Below are positions 42,203-52,374 of a stretch of 60,768 bases of DNA, piece after piece; the first letter of the stretch is position 1; each line of letters begins with the position of its first letter. The stretch is from the NCBI GenBank assembly GCA_937863995.1, contig CALMIK010000097.1, forward strand, positions 1 through 60,768, in the 5' to 3' direction. Below the pieces are notes generated by a model. It saw only the letters and a program-made list of their open reading frames with translations. It did no database searches and had not been told where the DNA came from. Both the position numbers and the translations under genes were made by a program. Source of the stretch: an uncultured Chelatococcus sp. (lineage in GTDB: Bacteria > Pseudomonadota > Alphaproteobacteria > Rhizobiales > Beijerinckiaceae).

Positions 42203-43359
42203 CAGGGGGCTCCGGTTGCGTTGTCGGCGTCGAGCCGGTCGATCCAGATGGCGAAACCCACGGCGGGCACCGGCTCCGGTGCGCCGAGGTGCGTCAGCAG
42301 GCTGTCGTAGCGCCCGCCGCCGAGGATGGGGCGCGTGTCCGGCTGGCGGCTGTCGTGGATCTCGACGATGAAGCCGGTGTAGTAGTCGAGGTTGCGGGCG
42401 AAAGCCGCCGAGAACACGATGGCGCCGATGTCGATGCCGCGCGCCGCGAGAAAACCGGTGCGCGCCTCAAACGAGGTGAGCGCCGCGTCGAGATCGATTT
42501 CCGCCTCGCGCGCGAGGGCGCGAATCGCCGCCGCCGCCGTGTCGGGATCGGACTCGATGGCGAGATAGCGTTCCAGCGTGGCGTGCTGCCTGTCGGTCAG
42601 CTCGCCGCCGTTGCGGTCGGCGGCGCGGGCGAGGAAGCGCTCGGCGATTTCGCCGGCCGAGCGCCCGCCGACGCTGCTGATGCCGGCGATGGACAGCACG
42701 TCCTCGACGAAGGCGCGCGCGGCGGTGGGGTCCTGGCCCTCGATGGCCGCGAGCAGGCCGGCGTGGTCGGAGGCGGCGCCGTTCCGGCCGTTGCGCTCGT
42801 TCGCCGATGCGTCGGGCGCCCGCCCTTCCGCCACAGCCCTCAGCACGCGCCGGCGCTGGACCGCTGAAACGCCCAGCGCGTCGAGCAGCGCGCGCAGCAG
42901 GCCGACATCGCCCAGGCGCACCGAAGGCGCATCGACGCCGAGGCTCGTCAGCGCCTCGACGCCCAGCGCCACGATCTCGGCATCCGCCGCCTCGCGGTCG
43001 GTGCGGCCGAAGGATTCGACCCCGCCTTGCGGAAACTCGCCCGCCCGCCCGGCGCGCTGGCGGAACACGGGGCCGAGATAGCTCAGCGAGGCGGTGGCTT
43101 CCGGCCCACGCGCCGCGAGATAATCGCGGCTCACCGGGATGGTGTAGTCGGGGCGCAGGCACAACTCGTTGCCGTCCGAATCCTGCGTGAGGAACATGTG
43201 GCGGCGAATGTCTTCGCCCGAGAGGTCGAGAAAGGCGTCGACGGGTTGCAGCACGGACGGCTCGATGCGCCGGTAGCCCTCGCGCGCAAAGAGCGACAGC
43301 AGTGTGCCCGCCCGGTCGGTCGCCTTACTCGAAGCCTCGGTCATGTCGCTCCCCATCAT
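42202..43359 (-). CDS. hisZ: ATP phosphoribosyltransferase regulatory subunit HisZ
   Basis: The 385-residue protein is a class II synthetase-like paralog of HisRS lacking tRNA binding. It has [37 protein letters not shown] and [13 protein letters not shown] motifs. It forms the regulatory part of the HisG-HisZ complex that senses histidine. It lies between hisS and hisG, the standard Rhizobiales arrangement. Confidence 0.95.
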   Translation of the reverse strand: MMGSDMTEASSKATDRAGTLLSLFAREGYRRIEPSVLQPVDAFLDLSGEDIRRHMFLTQDSDGNELCLRPDYTIPVSRDYLAARGPEATASLSYLGPVFRQRAGRAGEFPQGGVESFGRTDREAADAEIVALGVEALTSLGVDAPSVRLGDVGLLRALLDALGVSAVQRRRVLRAVAEGRAPDASANERNGRNGAASDHAGLLAAIEGQDPTAARAFVEDVLSIAGISSVGGRSAGEIAERFLARAADRNGGELTDRQHATLERYLAIESDPDTAAAAIRALAREAEIDLDAALTSFEARTGFLAARGIDIGAIVFSAAFARNLDYYTGFIVEIHDSRQPDTRPILGGGRYDSLLTHLGAPEPVPAVGFAIWIDRLDADNATGAP

Positions 43360-43379
43360 CGGTTCCTGGTGGCGGATGT

Positions 43380-44960
43380 TCAGCCCTGCTGGCGCGCCAG
43401 CACCTCTGCTACGGCGTCCACCAGCTCGGCTTCGCTCACCGAAAACTGCGCCAGACGTTGCGCCTTGTAGGCGGCGTTATCGAGATCCTGCCCCGAATGC
43501 GCCGCCTGCTCGGCGCCCGCGACGAGATCCTTGATCTGCACGGTGCCCGCCTCGCGCTCGTTCGAGCCCTGGATGACCGCGACCGGGCTGCCGCGCCGGT
43601 CGGCGTATTTCATCTGCGCCTTGAGGCCGGACGAGCCGAGATAGAGTTCGGCCCGGATGCCCGCCTGGCGCAACCGCGCCACGAGGCCCTGATAATGCGC
43701 GACCTGATCGCGGTCGAGCACCAGCACCACCACGGGGCCGGCGGAAGCCGCGCCCGCGACGATGGGGCTGCCGATGATCTTGAGCGCCGCGAGCAGCCGC
43801 GACACGCCAATGGAGAAGCCCGTCGCCGGCACCGGCTCGCCTCGGAAGCGCGCCACGAGGCCGTCATAGCGGCCACCGCCCGCGACCGAGCCGAAGCGTA
43901 CCGGCTGGCCGTCCTCGCCCGCGACCGTGAAGGTGAGCTCCGCCTCGTACACCGGGCCGGTGTAATATTCGAGGCCGCGCACCACGGCGGGATCGATGGA
44001 GACGCGCCCGTCGTCGTAGCCCGCCGCCGTGACGAGCGCCGCGATTTCGGCGAGTTCCGCCACGCCTTCGAGGCCGCGCGCGGAGCCTTCCACCACCTTT
44101 TCCAGGTTGGCCAGCGTGTCGCCGGCGGTCGCTCCGCGCGCCGCGGTGAAGGCGAGCACGCGGGCGATCTGCGCCGCGTCGAGGCCTGCGCCCTTGGTGT
44201 AGTCGCCGCTGTCGTCCTTGCGGCCCTCGCCCAGCAGCAGCGCCACGCCCTCGGTGCCGAGACGGTCGAGTTTGTCGATGGCGCGCAGCACGATGAGGCG
44301 GCGGGCGGCGTGCGCGTCGTCGCCGAGGCCGATGGCCTCCAGCACGCCGTCGAGCACCTTGCGGTTGTTGATCTTCACCGCGTAGTCGCCGCGCGCGATG
44401 CCCACATGCTCCAGCGTGTCCGCCGCCATCATGCAGATTTCCGCATCTGCCGACACGGAGGCTGCCCCCACGGTGTCCGCGTCGAACTGCATGAACTGGC
44501 GGAAGCGCCCCGGTCCCGGCTTCTCGTTACGAAACACCCAGCCGGTGCGATAGCTGCGGTATGGCTTGGGCAGCGTGTCGAAATTTTCCGCCACGTGGCG
44601 GGCGAGCGGCGCGGTCAGGTCGTAGCGCAGCGACAGCCATTGCTCGTCGTCGTCCTGAAACGAGAACACACCCTCGTTAGGCCGGTCCTGATCGGGCAGG
44701 AATTTCCCCAGCGTGTCGGTGTATTCCACGAACGGCGTCTCGACGGCGTCGAAGCCGTAAAGCTCGTAGGTCTCGCGGATGCGCGCGAGCATGCGCTCGG
44801 TGGCGGCGATGTCGGCCGGTCCACGGTCTGCGAACCCGCGCGGCTGGCGGGCGACGAGCTTTTGCGGCTTCTGGCTCTCGGCCCCGGACTTCGCGGGATC
44901 GGCCTTCGCGGGATCGGCCTTGGCGGGATCGGACTTCGCAGGATCGGACATGGCAGGCAA
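43380..44960 (-). CDS. hisS: Histidyl-tRNA synthetase
   Basis: The 526-residue class II synthetase has [23 protein letters not shown] (motif 2), the histidine-A motif [13 protein letters not shown] and [14 protein letters not shown] (motif 3 region). The C-terminal anticodon-binding domain ends near [10 protein letters not shown]. The N-terminal 30 residues are an extra low-complexity tail with four DPAK(S/A) repeats that is not part of the fold. A start nearer [14 protein letters not shown] is possible if the tail is not translated. It heads the hisS-hisZ-hisG cluster. Confidence 0.95.
   Translation of the reverse strand: MPAMSDPAKSDPAKADPAKADPAKSGAESQKPQKLVARQPRGFADRGPADIAATERMLARIRETYELYGFDAVETPFVEYTDTLGKFLPDQDRPNEGVFSFQDDDEQWLSLRYDLTAPLARHVAENFDTLPKPYRSYRTGWVFRNEKPGPGRFRQFMQFDADTVGAASVSADAEICMMAADTLEHVGIARGDYAVKINNRKVLDGVLEAIGLGDDAHAARRLIVLRAIDKLDRLGTEGVALLLGEGRKDDSGDYTKGAGLDAAQIARVLAFTAARGATAGDTLANLEKVVEGSARGLEGVAELAEIAALVTAAGYDDGRVSIDPAVVRGLEYYTGPVYEAELTFTVAGEDGQPVRFGSVAGGGRYDGLVARFRGEPVPATGFSIGVSRLLAALKIIGSPIVAGAASAGPVVVLVLDRDQVAHYQGLVARLRQAGIRAELYLGSSGLKAQMKYADRRGSPVAVIQGSNEREAGTVQIKDLVAGAEQAAHSGQDLDNAAYKAQRLAQFSVSEAELVDAVAEVLARQQG
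44887..44946 (-). repeat. 15-bp tandem repeat (four units) in the 5' end of hisS
   Basis: Units at 44887, 44902, 44917 and 44932 differ by one to three bases and encode [15 protein letters not shown] and DPAKS. The 15-bp period preserves frame, so changes in copy number would alter tail length only. Confidence 0.85.
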
Positions 44961-45015
44961 CGGCTTCCGTCTACATTAATTTAAGGAAGATGCGGGCGGT
45001 TCGCGCGCTTTCCGG

Positions 45016-45045
45016 TCTGACTGGATCGGAAAATGCTCTAGCGCA
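45016..45045. repeat. Half palindrome, possible decayed intergenic mosaic repeat
   Basis: TTTCCG and CGGAAA flank a short spacer, followed by ATGCTCTA. This is the kind of arm that ends Rhizobiales intergenic palindromes. It lies between the hisS start and the purD stop. Confidence 0.3.
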
Positions 45046-45054
45046 GCCGCCGCC

Positions 45055-46329
45055 TCATGTCACGCGCCCAATCGCCCGCCAGCCGATGTCGGAACGGGAA
45101 AAGCCCTCCGGCCAGTCGATGCGCGCCACCGCCTCGTAGGCGCGCGCACGCGCCGCCTCGATGGTGGAGGCGACAGCGGTGACGTTGAGCACCCGCCCGC
45201 CGTTGGCGAGGATATCGCCGTCCTGCTCGCGCGTGCCGGCGTGGAACACGGTGACGCCTTCCACCGCCTCAGCCGCCTCGATGTTGCGGATGACGGTGCC
45301 CTTGCGCACCTCGCCCGGATAGCCCTCTGCCGCCAGCACCACGGTGAGCGCCACTTCGTCGCGCCACTTCGGCTCCATAACCTGCAGCCGGCCCTCGACG
45401 CTGGCGAGCAGCAGTTCCACGATGTCGCTCTCCAGCCGCGGCAGCAGCACCTGGCATTCGGGATCGCCGAAACGGGCGTTGTATTCGATGAGCTTCGGCC
45501 CGTCCGCGCCGATCATCAGCCCGGCGTAGAGCACGCCGGCGTAGGGCGTGCCGCGCGCCTTGAGCCCGGCAACCGTCGGGTTAACGATCTCGTCCATGAC
45601 GCGCCGTGCGATCTCCGGCGTCACAACGGGGGCGGGGGAGTAGGCGCCCATGCCGCCGGTGTTGGGGCCTTTATCGCCGTCGAACACGCGCTTGTGGTCC
45701 TGCGCGGAGGCGAGCGGCACGGCGGTTTCGCCGTCGCTCAGCGCGAAAAAGCTCGCCTCCTCGCCGTCGAGAAAGTCCTCGATGACGACGGAAGCGCCCG
45801 CCGCGCCGAACTGGCCGGAGAACACGAGGCGCACGGCGTCCTCGGCCTGCTCCTGCGTTTCCGCCACGACCACGCCCTTGCCGGCGGCAAGCCCGTCTGC
45901 CTTGACGACGATGGGCGCGCCGCGCTCGCGCACATAAAGAAGCGCCGGTTCGGCCTCGGTGAAGCGGGCGTAGGCGGCGGTCGGGATATTGAATTCGTCG
46001 CACAGCGCCTTGGTGAAGCTCTTCGATCCCTCGAGCTGCGCCGCAGCCTTGCGCGGGCCGAAGGCAGGAATGCCGGCGGCCGCGAGATCGTCGACAATGC
46101 CCGCCACTAGCGGCGCCTCGGGGCCGACCACGACGAGGCCGATGTCGTGCTCGCGCGCGAAGGAGATGACGGCCGCGTGGTCCGCAATGTCGAGCGCGAC
46201 ATTGGCGCCTGCCTGCGCCGTGCCCGGGTTGCCGGGGGCGATGAACAGCTTGTCCGTGCGCGGGCTTTTGGCGATGGCCCATGCCAGCGCGTGCTCGCGC
46301 CCGCCCGATCCCAGCAGCAGAATGTTCAT
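45055..46329 (-). CDS. purD: Phosphoribosylamine-glycine ligase (GARS)
   Basis: From the ATG at 46329, with GAGGGG just upstream, the protein is 424 residues and begins [18 protein letters not shown]. The ATP-grasp domain includes [34 protein letters not shown] and [19 protein letters not shown]. It makes glycinamide ribonucleotide in purine synthesis. The open frame upstream to 46584 overlaps the xseA 5' end and is not family-like. Confidence 0.96.
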   Translation of the reverse strand: MNILLLGSGGREHALAWAIAKSPRTDKLFIAPGNPGTAQAGANVALDIADHAAVISFAREHDIGLVVVGPEAPLVAGIVDDLAAAGIPAFGPRKAAAQLEGSKSFTKALCDEFNIPTAAYARFTEAEPALLYVRERGAPIVVKADGLAAGKGVVVAETQEQAEDAVRLVFSGQFGAAGASVVIEDFLDGEEASFFALSDGETAVPLASAQDHKRVFDGDKGPNTGGMGAYSPAPVVTPEIARRVMDEIVNPTVAGLKARGTPYAGVLYAGLMIGADGPKLIEYNARFGDPECQVLLPRLESDIVELLLASVEGRLQVMEPKWRDEVALTVVLAAEGYPGEVRKGTVIRNIEAAEAVEGVTVFHAGTREQDGDILANGGRVLNVTAVASTIEAARARAYEAVARIDWPEGFSRSDIGWRAIGRVT

Positions 46330-46438
46330 GCGCCCCTCGTTTTTCGTCGTCCACCGATGAAAGCGAGCGTTTAGCACGATGCATCGGACGATGCCATATC
46401 GGATGACGCGGGCTGCGGCTTCTCCTAAAATGCCCGAC

Positions 46439-48037
46439 ATGAGTCGCAAGCCCGTCACCGGAACGCCCGGCACCGATACAACCGCCACCAACGCGCAGGA
46501 ATGGACCGTCTCGTCGCTGTCGGGCGCGCTCAAGCGCACGCTGGAGGACGCCTTCGGCCACGTGCGCGTGCGCGGCGAGATCACGGGCTATCGCGGCCCG
46601 CATTCGTCCGGCCACGCCTATTTCGGCATCAAGGACGAAGGCGCCCGCATCGATGCCGTGATCTGGAAGGGCGTGTTCCAGAAGCTCAGGATCCGGCCGG
46701 AAGAGGGCATGGAAGTGATCGCCACCGGGCGCATCACCACGTTCCCCGGTTCGTCGAAATACCAGATCGTGGTTGAGAGCATCGAGCCGGCGGGCGTCGG
46801 CGCGCTCATGGCCATCCTGGAGGAACGGCGCAGGAAGCTCGCCGCCGAAGGGCTGTTCGACGATGCGCGCAAGCGCCCCATCCCCTATCTGCCGCGCGTG
46901 ATCGGCGTGGTGACGTCGCCCACGGGGGCCGTCATCCGCGACATCCTGCATCGCCTGTCCGATCGTTTTCCCCGCCATGTGCTGGTGTGGCCGGTGCGGG
47001 TGCAGGGCGAGACGAGCGCGGCGGAAGTGGCCGCCGCCATTCGCGGCTTCAATGCGCTGCCGCCCGGCGGGCCGGTTCCGCGTCCGGATGTGCTGATCGT
47101 CGCCCGCGGCGGCGGCTCGCTGGAGGACCTGTGGTCGTTCAACGAGGAAATCGTCGTGCGCGCCGTGGCCGAGGGCACGATCCCGCTGATCGCCGCCATC
47201 GGCCACGAGACCGACTGGACGCTGATCGATCTTGCCGCCGATCTGCGCGCGCCCACTCCCACGGGCGCGGCGGAAAAGGCGGTGCCGGTGCGGCGCGACC
47301 TGGTGGCGACGCTCGCCGATCTCTCCCGCCGCCACCACGGCGCCATGTCGCGGCTGCAGGATCGGCGCGCGAGCGATCTTCGCGCGCTGGCGCGGGCGCT
47401 GCCGTCCGGCGAGAGCCTGCTGGCGAACGCGCGCCAGCGGGTCGATCTCACGGGCGGCAGGCTTCAGCACGCGCTGGGGCTCGGTGTGCGCCGCCACGGC
47501 GCGCGGCTGGCCGTGGCGGGGCAGAAGCTTGCCCGCCTGTCGCCGCTGCTGCTGCTGGAACGCGCGCGGGCGCGCTGGCGCGTGGCGGCGCGCGGGCTCG
47601 ATCTCGGCTTTTCCCATGGGCTGGAACGGCGCGCCGCGCTGCTGGCGCGCGCCGCCACGCGCCTGTCGCCGCAGCCCGTGAGGCTGCGCATCGCCGATCA
47701 CGGGCAACGGTTGACAACTGCGGGCATACGCCTCGCCAACGCCTGCCGGGCAACGCTGTCCACGCGCCGGACGCAGGTGGACAGCGTGTGGAAACTGGTG
47801 GAAAGCCTCAGCCACAAGGGCGTGCTGGCGCGCGGCTACGCGCTCGTGCTCGACGACGCCGGCCATGCGGTGCGCGCGCGTGCGAATGTCACGGAGGGCA
47901 TGGCGCTCGATGTCGTGTTCGCGGACGGCAAGGTGCGCGTCGTGGCCGGCGAGAGCGCCCCGCCCGCGCGGGCGCGCCGGCGCAAGCCCGAAGTGCAGGA
48001 AGGCGGCCAACCCAGTCTTTTCACCGGCGGCGACTGA
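46439..48037 (+). CDS. xseA: Exodeoxyribonuclease VII large subunit
   Basis: The 532-residue protein has the N-terminal OB-fold ([43 protein letters not shown]). Catalytic-domain motifs are [49 protein letters not shown] and [16 protein letters not shown], followed by a long helical region. It degrades single-stranded DNA with XseB. Upstream in-frame ATGs at 46379 and 46430 are possible; 46439 leaves a short lead before the OB-fold. It runs divergently from purD. Confidence 0.95.
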   Translation: MSRKPVTGTPGTDTTATNAQEWTVSSLSGALKRTLEDAFGHVRVRGEITGYRGPHSSGHAYFGIKDEGARIDAVIWKGVFQKLRIRPEEGMEVIATGRITTFPGSSKYQIVVESIEPAGVGALMAILEERRRKLAAEGLFDDARKRPIPYLPRVIGVVTSPTGAVIRDILHRLSDRFPRHVLVWPVRVQGETSAAEVAAAIRGFNALPPGGPVPRPDVLIVARGGGSLEDLWSFNEEIVVRAVAEGTIPLIAAIGHETDWTLIDLAADLRAPTPTGAAEKAVPVRRDLVATLADLSRRHHGAMSRLQDRRASDLRALARALPSGESLLANARQRVDLTGGRLQHALGLGVRRHGARLAVAGQKLARLSPLLLLERARARWRVAARGLDLGFSHGLERRAALLARAATRLSPQPVRLRIADHGQRLTTAGIRLANACRATLSTRRTQVDSVWKLVESLSHKGVLARGYALVLDDAGHAVRARANVTEGMALDVVFADGKVRVVAGESAPPARARRRKPEVQEGGQPSLFTGGD

Positions 48038-48124
48038 TTCCGGGGGCTCTTTCCGCGCCGACCGCGAACAGCTTCCGGCAATCTTGCCGGGGCAGGGTGC
48101 GCAGGTTGGCAAAAATGCCGTCCT

Positions 48125-48853
48125 ATGGCTTTGATCGGAAAGCGGATCATGACCGATACCGGACATAACGACCGTGTCATGCAACTGATGTGCAGCGCCG
48201 TCGAGCTTCAGCTGCTGGGCCAGCGGCTCGATTCGTATGACATCGACCGCATCGGCTTTCTCGCAGCCGCCGTTACCTCGTCGACCTATGCCCAGAAACA
48301 CATGCGCACGACGGCGCGGTATCGGGACGATCTGGCCTTGCTGGCCGCTTCGCTTGCGCTACGCACTGTGCCGGGGCTGGTGCTGGAGTTCGGTGTGGCC
48401 AGCGCCCGCACGACCAATTTTATCGCCGGGCAAGTAACGGGGACGGTCTACGGGTTCGACGGGTTCGAGGGCTTGCCGGAGGATTGGCGCCCCGGCTTCC
48501 GGCGCGGCGCCTTCGCCATGAGCGCGCTGCCGGACGTGCGCGCGAACGTGGAACTGGTGGTGGGCTGGTTCGACCGCACCCTGCCGGGTTTTCTCGACGC
48601 GCACCCGGAACCGGCCTCGTTCATCCATGTCGATTGCGATCTCTACAGCTCGACCGCGACCATCCTGTCGCAGATGCGGGACCGGATCGTGCCCGGCACT
48701 ATCCTGGTGTTTGACGAATACTTCAATTATCCCGGCTGGGAGATGCATGAATTTCGTGCGTTCGCGGAGTTTGCGCAAAGCGCCGGGCGCGCCTATGAAT
48801 ATATCGGCTTGGTGCCCGATCATCAGCAGGTAGCGGTCAGGATACTGGCCTGA
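48125..48853 (+). CDS. Class I SAM-dependent methyltransferase, TylF/macrocin-type
   Basis: This 242-residue protein has LVLEFGVASARTTNFIAG as the AdoMet-binding motif I. GFDGFEGLPEDWRPGFRRGAF and FIHVDCDLYSSTATIL are the acidic metal/substrate region seen in TylF-like O-methyltransferases. The substrate is unknown, though such enzymes often modify sugars. It lies between xseA and DUF2093, which are usually neighbours, so it appears to be an insertion. The start could be ATG 48125 or 48149. Confidence 0.8.
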   Translation: MALIGKRIMTDTGHNDRVMQLMCSAVELQLLGQRLDSYDIDRIGFLAAAVTSSTYAQKHMRTTARYRDDLALLAASLALRTVPGLVLEFGVASARTTNFIAGQVTGTVYGFDGFEGLPEDWRPGFRRGAFAMSALPDVRANVELVVGWFDRTLPGFLDAHPEPASFIHVDCDLYSSTATILSQMRDRIVPGTILVFDEYFNYPGWEMHEFRAFAEFAQSAGRAYEYIGLVPDHQQVAVRILA

Positions 48854-48967
48854 AACGACCAAAAGTCGAGATCGACCGCTTTCACAGGTTGGTTTGGATT
48901 TGCGCGCGTATTATCATAAAGCGAGACGCGGCCCGCGCGGGCCGGAAACGATAAGAAAGACAGAACG

Positions 48968-49201
48968 ATGAACCGCCAAGATTTCCGTTTTTCCGGTGCG
49001 GGAGAAGCGAAGCTCCAGTATCTCGACGGCGATTTTCGCGTGGTCAGCCCGGGCACCTTCGTTCGCTGCGCCGTCACTGGCCGGCCGATCGCCATCGACG
49101 ATCTGCGCTACTGGAACGTCGACCTGCAGGAAGCCTATATCTCGCCCGAGGCCGTGCGCGAGCGCCTCGTCAAGCTCGGGCAGATAAAGCCCCGGCAGTA
49201 A
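48968..49201 (+). CDS. DUF2093 family protein
   Basis: This 77-residue protein has the family core KLQYLDGDFRVVSPGTFVRCAVTGRPIAIDDLRYW. Function is unknown. It is small, cytoplasmic and conserved beside xseA and lpxK in Rhizobiales. Here it is separated from both by an extra methyltransferase gene and an orphan gene. Confidence 0.93.
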   Translation: MNRQDFRFSGAGEAKLQYLDGDFRVVSPGTFVRCAVTGRPIAIDDLRYWNVDLQEAYISPEAVRERLVKLGQIKPRQ

Positions 49202-49415
49202 GCTGGCTGCCGCATGTAACGCTCCGGAATTTTCTTGCTATTAATAGAGCATTGAGCTAATTTAACTGCATGCCGTGCGGTATTTATCTCGCGCGGCTTG
49301 TTTCATGGGCGGCTATATATTCGCCGCCTATAGAAATGATGTCTTTGATAATATTTTTTGCTCTTTTTTATTTCTTGATTGTTCGATCTTCATATTATTT
49401 TTAGAGGCTATTATC
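49202..49415. other. AT-rich leader ahead of the small orphan gene
   Basis: 214 bp without a gene, strongly AT-rich from about 49300. An AGAGG at 49403-49407 stands eight bases before the ATG at 49416. It probably contains that gene's promoter. Confidence 0.5.
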
Positions 49416-49754
49416 ATGATTTATTCTGTCAATAATGTCGTCTATGTGCGTGCCTTTTTCTCAGCCGCCAACATGGCTTCTGCCGACGCTCCGCTGCATG
49501 ACGGAAGTGAACGAGCATCCGCCGGCAACACTTTCACCGATAATGTCGTGCCTTTCCGTTCCAGCCGCTCCAGGGAGGAAGTGACGGACCCGTCTTGCCG
49601 CGTGATCGCGCCTGTGGCGAGCAATAACCGTATCGGCGCCCGGTCTGCCCTCGGCGCTAACGTGAAGGCGGCGTTGCAGGCGCTGGTCGCAACCGTGGTG
49701 CGGGACCCGCAGGTGAAGCGCTACAGCGCCTTTCGATCGAACTGTGTCGGCTGA
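49416..49754 (+). CDS. Small orphan hypothetical protein
   Basis: I do not recognise this 112-residue protein. The ATG at 49416 is chosen for the AGAGG ribosome-binding site; the frame extends upstream to 49275 through hydrophobic AT-rich codons. It starts MIYSVNNVVYVRAFFSAANM. The rest is Ser/Ala/Arg-rich without a known motif. The second half returns to chromosomal base composition. It sits between DUF2093 and lpxK, which normally adjoin. It could be a small effector, a decaying gene or spurious. Confidence 0.45.
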   Translation: MIYSVNNVVYVRAFFSAANMASADAPLHDGSERASAGNTFTDNVVPFRSSRSREEVTDPSCRVIAPVASNNRIGARSALGANVKAALQALVATVVRDPQVKRYSAFRSNCVG

Positions 49755-49849
49755 TCGCCACAAATCAACTGCCAAAAATCAACTGCCAGGAATCATTCTC
49801 GCGGCGGCCAGGCAAGGCGGGCGCGGGTCGATCCGGGCCGTTCCCCGCC

Positions 49850-50914
49850 TCACGGGCCGGAGTGAGCGCTGGCTGCGTCCGGCGCTCGCGCTTGCAGGGC
49901 GAGCTGCGCGGCAAGATAGTCGCGCAGCCCGTCCTCATCCTCGAAAGCGACCCGCACCGGGATGATCGCGACGGAAGCGCGCAGGTCCGGCGCTGCGGTA
50001 AGGGTCGCGAGCCTGACCGCGTCCTTCTCCGTGGTGACGGGCAGCAGTTCGCCTTGCCGCGCCTCGTCCTCGATGGCGGCGATCTGGCCCGGCGTAAACG
50101 GCATGTGGTCGCCGAAGCTGCGGGTTGCCACCACGTCGGCGCCGATGTCCGTCAGCATGTCGAAAAATTTCTGCGGCCGTCCGATGCCGGCGAAGGCGAA
50201 GACCCGCTTGCCGCGCACCAGCCGCGCCGCGTCGGGGTCGGGCTCGATGCGCGCCGCGAAGACGCGCTTGCCGAGCGCCCGCGCCGCGCGCGCGACCGCC
50301 TCGCCGCCCGCGCCCTCGCCGATGACGATCACCGCATCGACGTGCGGCCACTGGCGCGGCAACGGCGCGCGCAGCGGCCCCGCCGGAAGGCACAGGCCGT
50401 TGCCGACGCCGGTCTCTCCGTCGACCACGGCGAAGGTCAGCGTCTTGGCAAGCGACGGGTTCTGCAGGCCGTCATCCATGATGAGCGCGTCTGCCGCGAC
50501 TCCGGCGTTCGCCAGCGCCTCGACGCCCGCCCGGCGGTCGCGCGCCACCGCCACCGGCGCATGGCGCGCCAGCAGCAGCGGCTCGTCGCCCACGTCGGCA
50601 TGCGTGAATTCGGCGTCCGCCTCGGCGTCGACGCCCAGCAGCACCGGGCCGCGCAAGCGCCCGCCGTAACCGCGGGTCAGGAACGCTGGCGCGAGGCCCA
50701 TGTCGCGCAGGCGGCTGGCGAGGGCGATGGCGGTCGGCGTCTTGCCCGCCCCGCCGGCGGTGAAGTTGCCGACGCAGATGACGGGGCTCGCTGGCGCATA
50801 CCCGGCGGCGCCCATGCGCCGCGCCGTGAACGCCCCGTAGATGGAGCCGAACGGTTGCAGCAGGCGGGCGATAGGAAGAGGGGGTGCCGGCCACCAGAAT
50901 GCAGGAGCGCGCAT
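49850..50914 (-). CDS. lpxK: Tetraacyldisaccharide 4'-kinase LpxK
   Basis: From the ATG at 50914, with GAGGA upstream, the protein is 354 residues. It has the Walker A GGAGKTP at 54-60 after PVICVGNFTA, a FLTRGYGG motif and LIMDDGLQNPSL. It adds the 4'-phosphate to lipid A disaccharide at the inner membrane. The membrane-proximal N-terminal helix region (RLLQPFGSIYG) is conserved. It follows waaA in the same direction. Confidence 0.95.
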   Translation of the reverse strand: MRAPAFWWPAPPLPIARLLQPFGSIYGAFTARRMGAAGYAPASPVICVGNFTAGGAGKTPTAIALASRLRDMGLAPAFLTRGYGGRLRGPVLLGVDAEADAEFTHADVGDEPLLLARHAPVAVARDRRAGVEALANAGVAADALIMDDGLQNPSLAKTLTFAVVDGETGVGNGLCLPAGPLRAPLPRQWPHVDAVIVIGEGAGGEAVARAARALGKRVFAARIEPDPDAARLVRGKRVFAFAGIGRPQKFFDMLTDIGADVVATRSFGDHMPFTPGQIAAIEDEARQGELLPVTTEKDAVRLATLTAAPDLRASVAIIPVRVAFEDEDGLRDYLAAQLALQARAPDAASAHSGP

Positions 50915-51027
50915 TGTCGTTTCCTCGATGAGGCCGCTTTGGCCGGGCGGCGTGTCGCGCCGGCTGGCAGGGCGCATCCACAATCGCCGATGCGGGGTTT
51001 CGGTTCCAGCACGGCTGCGACTTCCTG

Positions 51028-52335
51028 TCAGCGCCCGTTCAGGTGCATGTGCAGGATATAGGGGGTGACGGCCTGCATGGTGCGCTCCACGGCTCCGCCC
51101 ATTGTCGTCACGGTCTGGGTGGCGGCGCGCGCCATGGCCCGCGCGTGGGCGGGATTGTTGAGTAGCGCGTGCACCGCGCCGGCCAGCGTCCGCGCGTCCT
51201 CAACCGGACATGCGCCGGACACGCCCTCGCCGTTCTGGCGGTCGAGCGCGTCGTAGACGTCGACAAAATTGCGCACGTGCGGCCCGTGGATGATCGTGGT
51301 GCCGAGCTTGGCCGGCTCGATGGGGTTCTGGCCGCCCCGGGGCACCAGCGAGCCGCCGATGAAGGCGATCGGCGCGAGCCTGTAGAACAGTCCGAGTTCG
51401 CCGATGGTGTCGCCGATGTGGACGTCGTCGCGCCGGTCCGGCAGGTCGCCGCGCGAGCGCACGCTGGCGGTCAGCCCGAAGCTCGCGGCGATGTCCGCCA
51501 CTTCCTGCCCCCGCTCCGGATGGCGCGGCACGAGGATGGTGAGCAGGCCGGGATGCTCGCGCGTCAGCATGCGGTGAGCGCGCAGGACGAGATCTTCCTC
51601 GCCCGGGTGCGTGCTTGCCGCCAGCCACACTGGCCGCTCGCCGATCATGGCGGACAGTGTCGCCACGGTCGCCGGGTTGGCGGGGGGCGCGGGTACGTCA
51701 TACTTGATGTTGCCGGCGACGACGACGCGCGGCGCGCCGAGCCGTTCCAGCCGCTCGCCGTCCGTTTCCGACTGGGCGAGGCAGAGATCGAAAAGCTGCA
51801 GCACGCTCGCCGCCGTGTGGGGCAGGCGCCGCCAGCGGTTGAAGGAGCGCTCCGACATGCGCGCGTTGAGCAGCAGCGCGGGAATGCCGCGCTCGCGGAT
51901 TTCGATCAACGCGTTGGGCCAGATCTCGGATTCGGCGATGAGCACGATGTCCGGCCGCCAGTGGTCGAGGAAGCGGCGTACGTAGCTCGTCACGTCGAGC
52001 GGGACGAACTGGTGCAGGGAACGGGCGGGCAGCCGCTCCGCCAGCAGCTGCGCCGAGGTCACCGTGCCGGATGTGACGAGCACGGTGAAGCCCTGGCGGG
52101 TGAGCCGCTGGACGATCGGCAGCAGGGACACGGTTTCGCCGACGCTCGCGCCATGCATCCAGGCGAGGCGTCCGGGCGGACGCTCGCGGCCCGCATAGCC
52201 GCGGCGCTCGCTGGCGCGGGTGCGGTCCTCCTTGCCCTTCTGCATGCGCCACGCCAGCAGGCCGCCGATGAACGGCGTCAGCGCTGTCGTGCCGAAGCGA
52301 TAGAGCGTCAGGGGCCAGGATGTCGTGTCATGCAT
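51028..52335 (-). CDS. waaA: Kdo transferase (3-deoxy-D-manno-octulosonate transferase)
   Basis: The 435-residue GT30 glycosyltransferase has an N-terminal membrane-anchoring segment, WMHGASVGET with the catalytic Glu, FVPLDVTSYVRRFLDHWRPD, ESEIWPN and GGSLVPRGGQNPIEPAKLG. It attaches Kdo to lipid IVA. It is coupled by order with lpxK and the DUF374 acyltransferase-like gene. Confidence 0.95.
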   Translation of the reverse strand: MHDTTSWPLTLYRFGTTALTPFIGGLLAWRMQKGKEDRTRASERRGYAGRERPPGRLAWMHGASVGETVSLLPIVQRLTRQGFTVLVTSGTVTSAQLLAERLPARSLHQFVPLDVTSYVRRFLDHWRPDIVLIAESEIWPNALIEIRERGIPALLLNARMSERSFNRWRRLPHTAASVLQLFDLCLAQSETDGERLERLGAPRVVVAGNIKYDVPAPPANPATVATLSAMIGERPVWLAASTHPGEEDLVLRAHRMLTREHPGLLTILVPRHPERGQEVADIAASFGLTASVRSRGDLPDRRDDVHIGDTIGELGLFYRLAPIAFIGGSLVPRGGQNPIEPAKLGTTIIHGPHVRNFVDVYDALDRQNGEGVSGACPVEDARTLAGAVHALLNNPAHARAMARAATQTVTTMGGAVERTMQAVTPYILHMHLNGR

Positions 52336-52374
52336 GATCGGAGGGTTGTTCTGCTGAAATGGTCTAGCTTGAAT

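Noticed and set aside
45671..48301. 876-codon open frame opposite xseA and overlapping purD
   Set aside because: It spans two well-supported genes and has random-like Arg/Ala composition.
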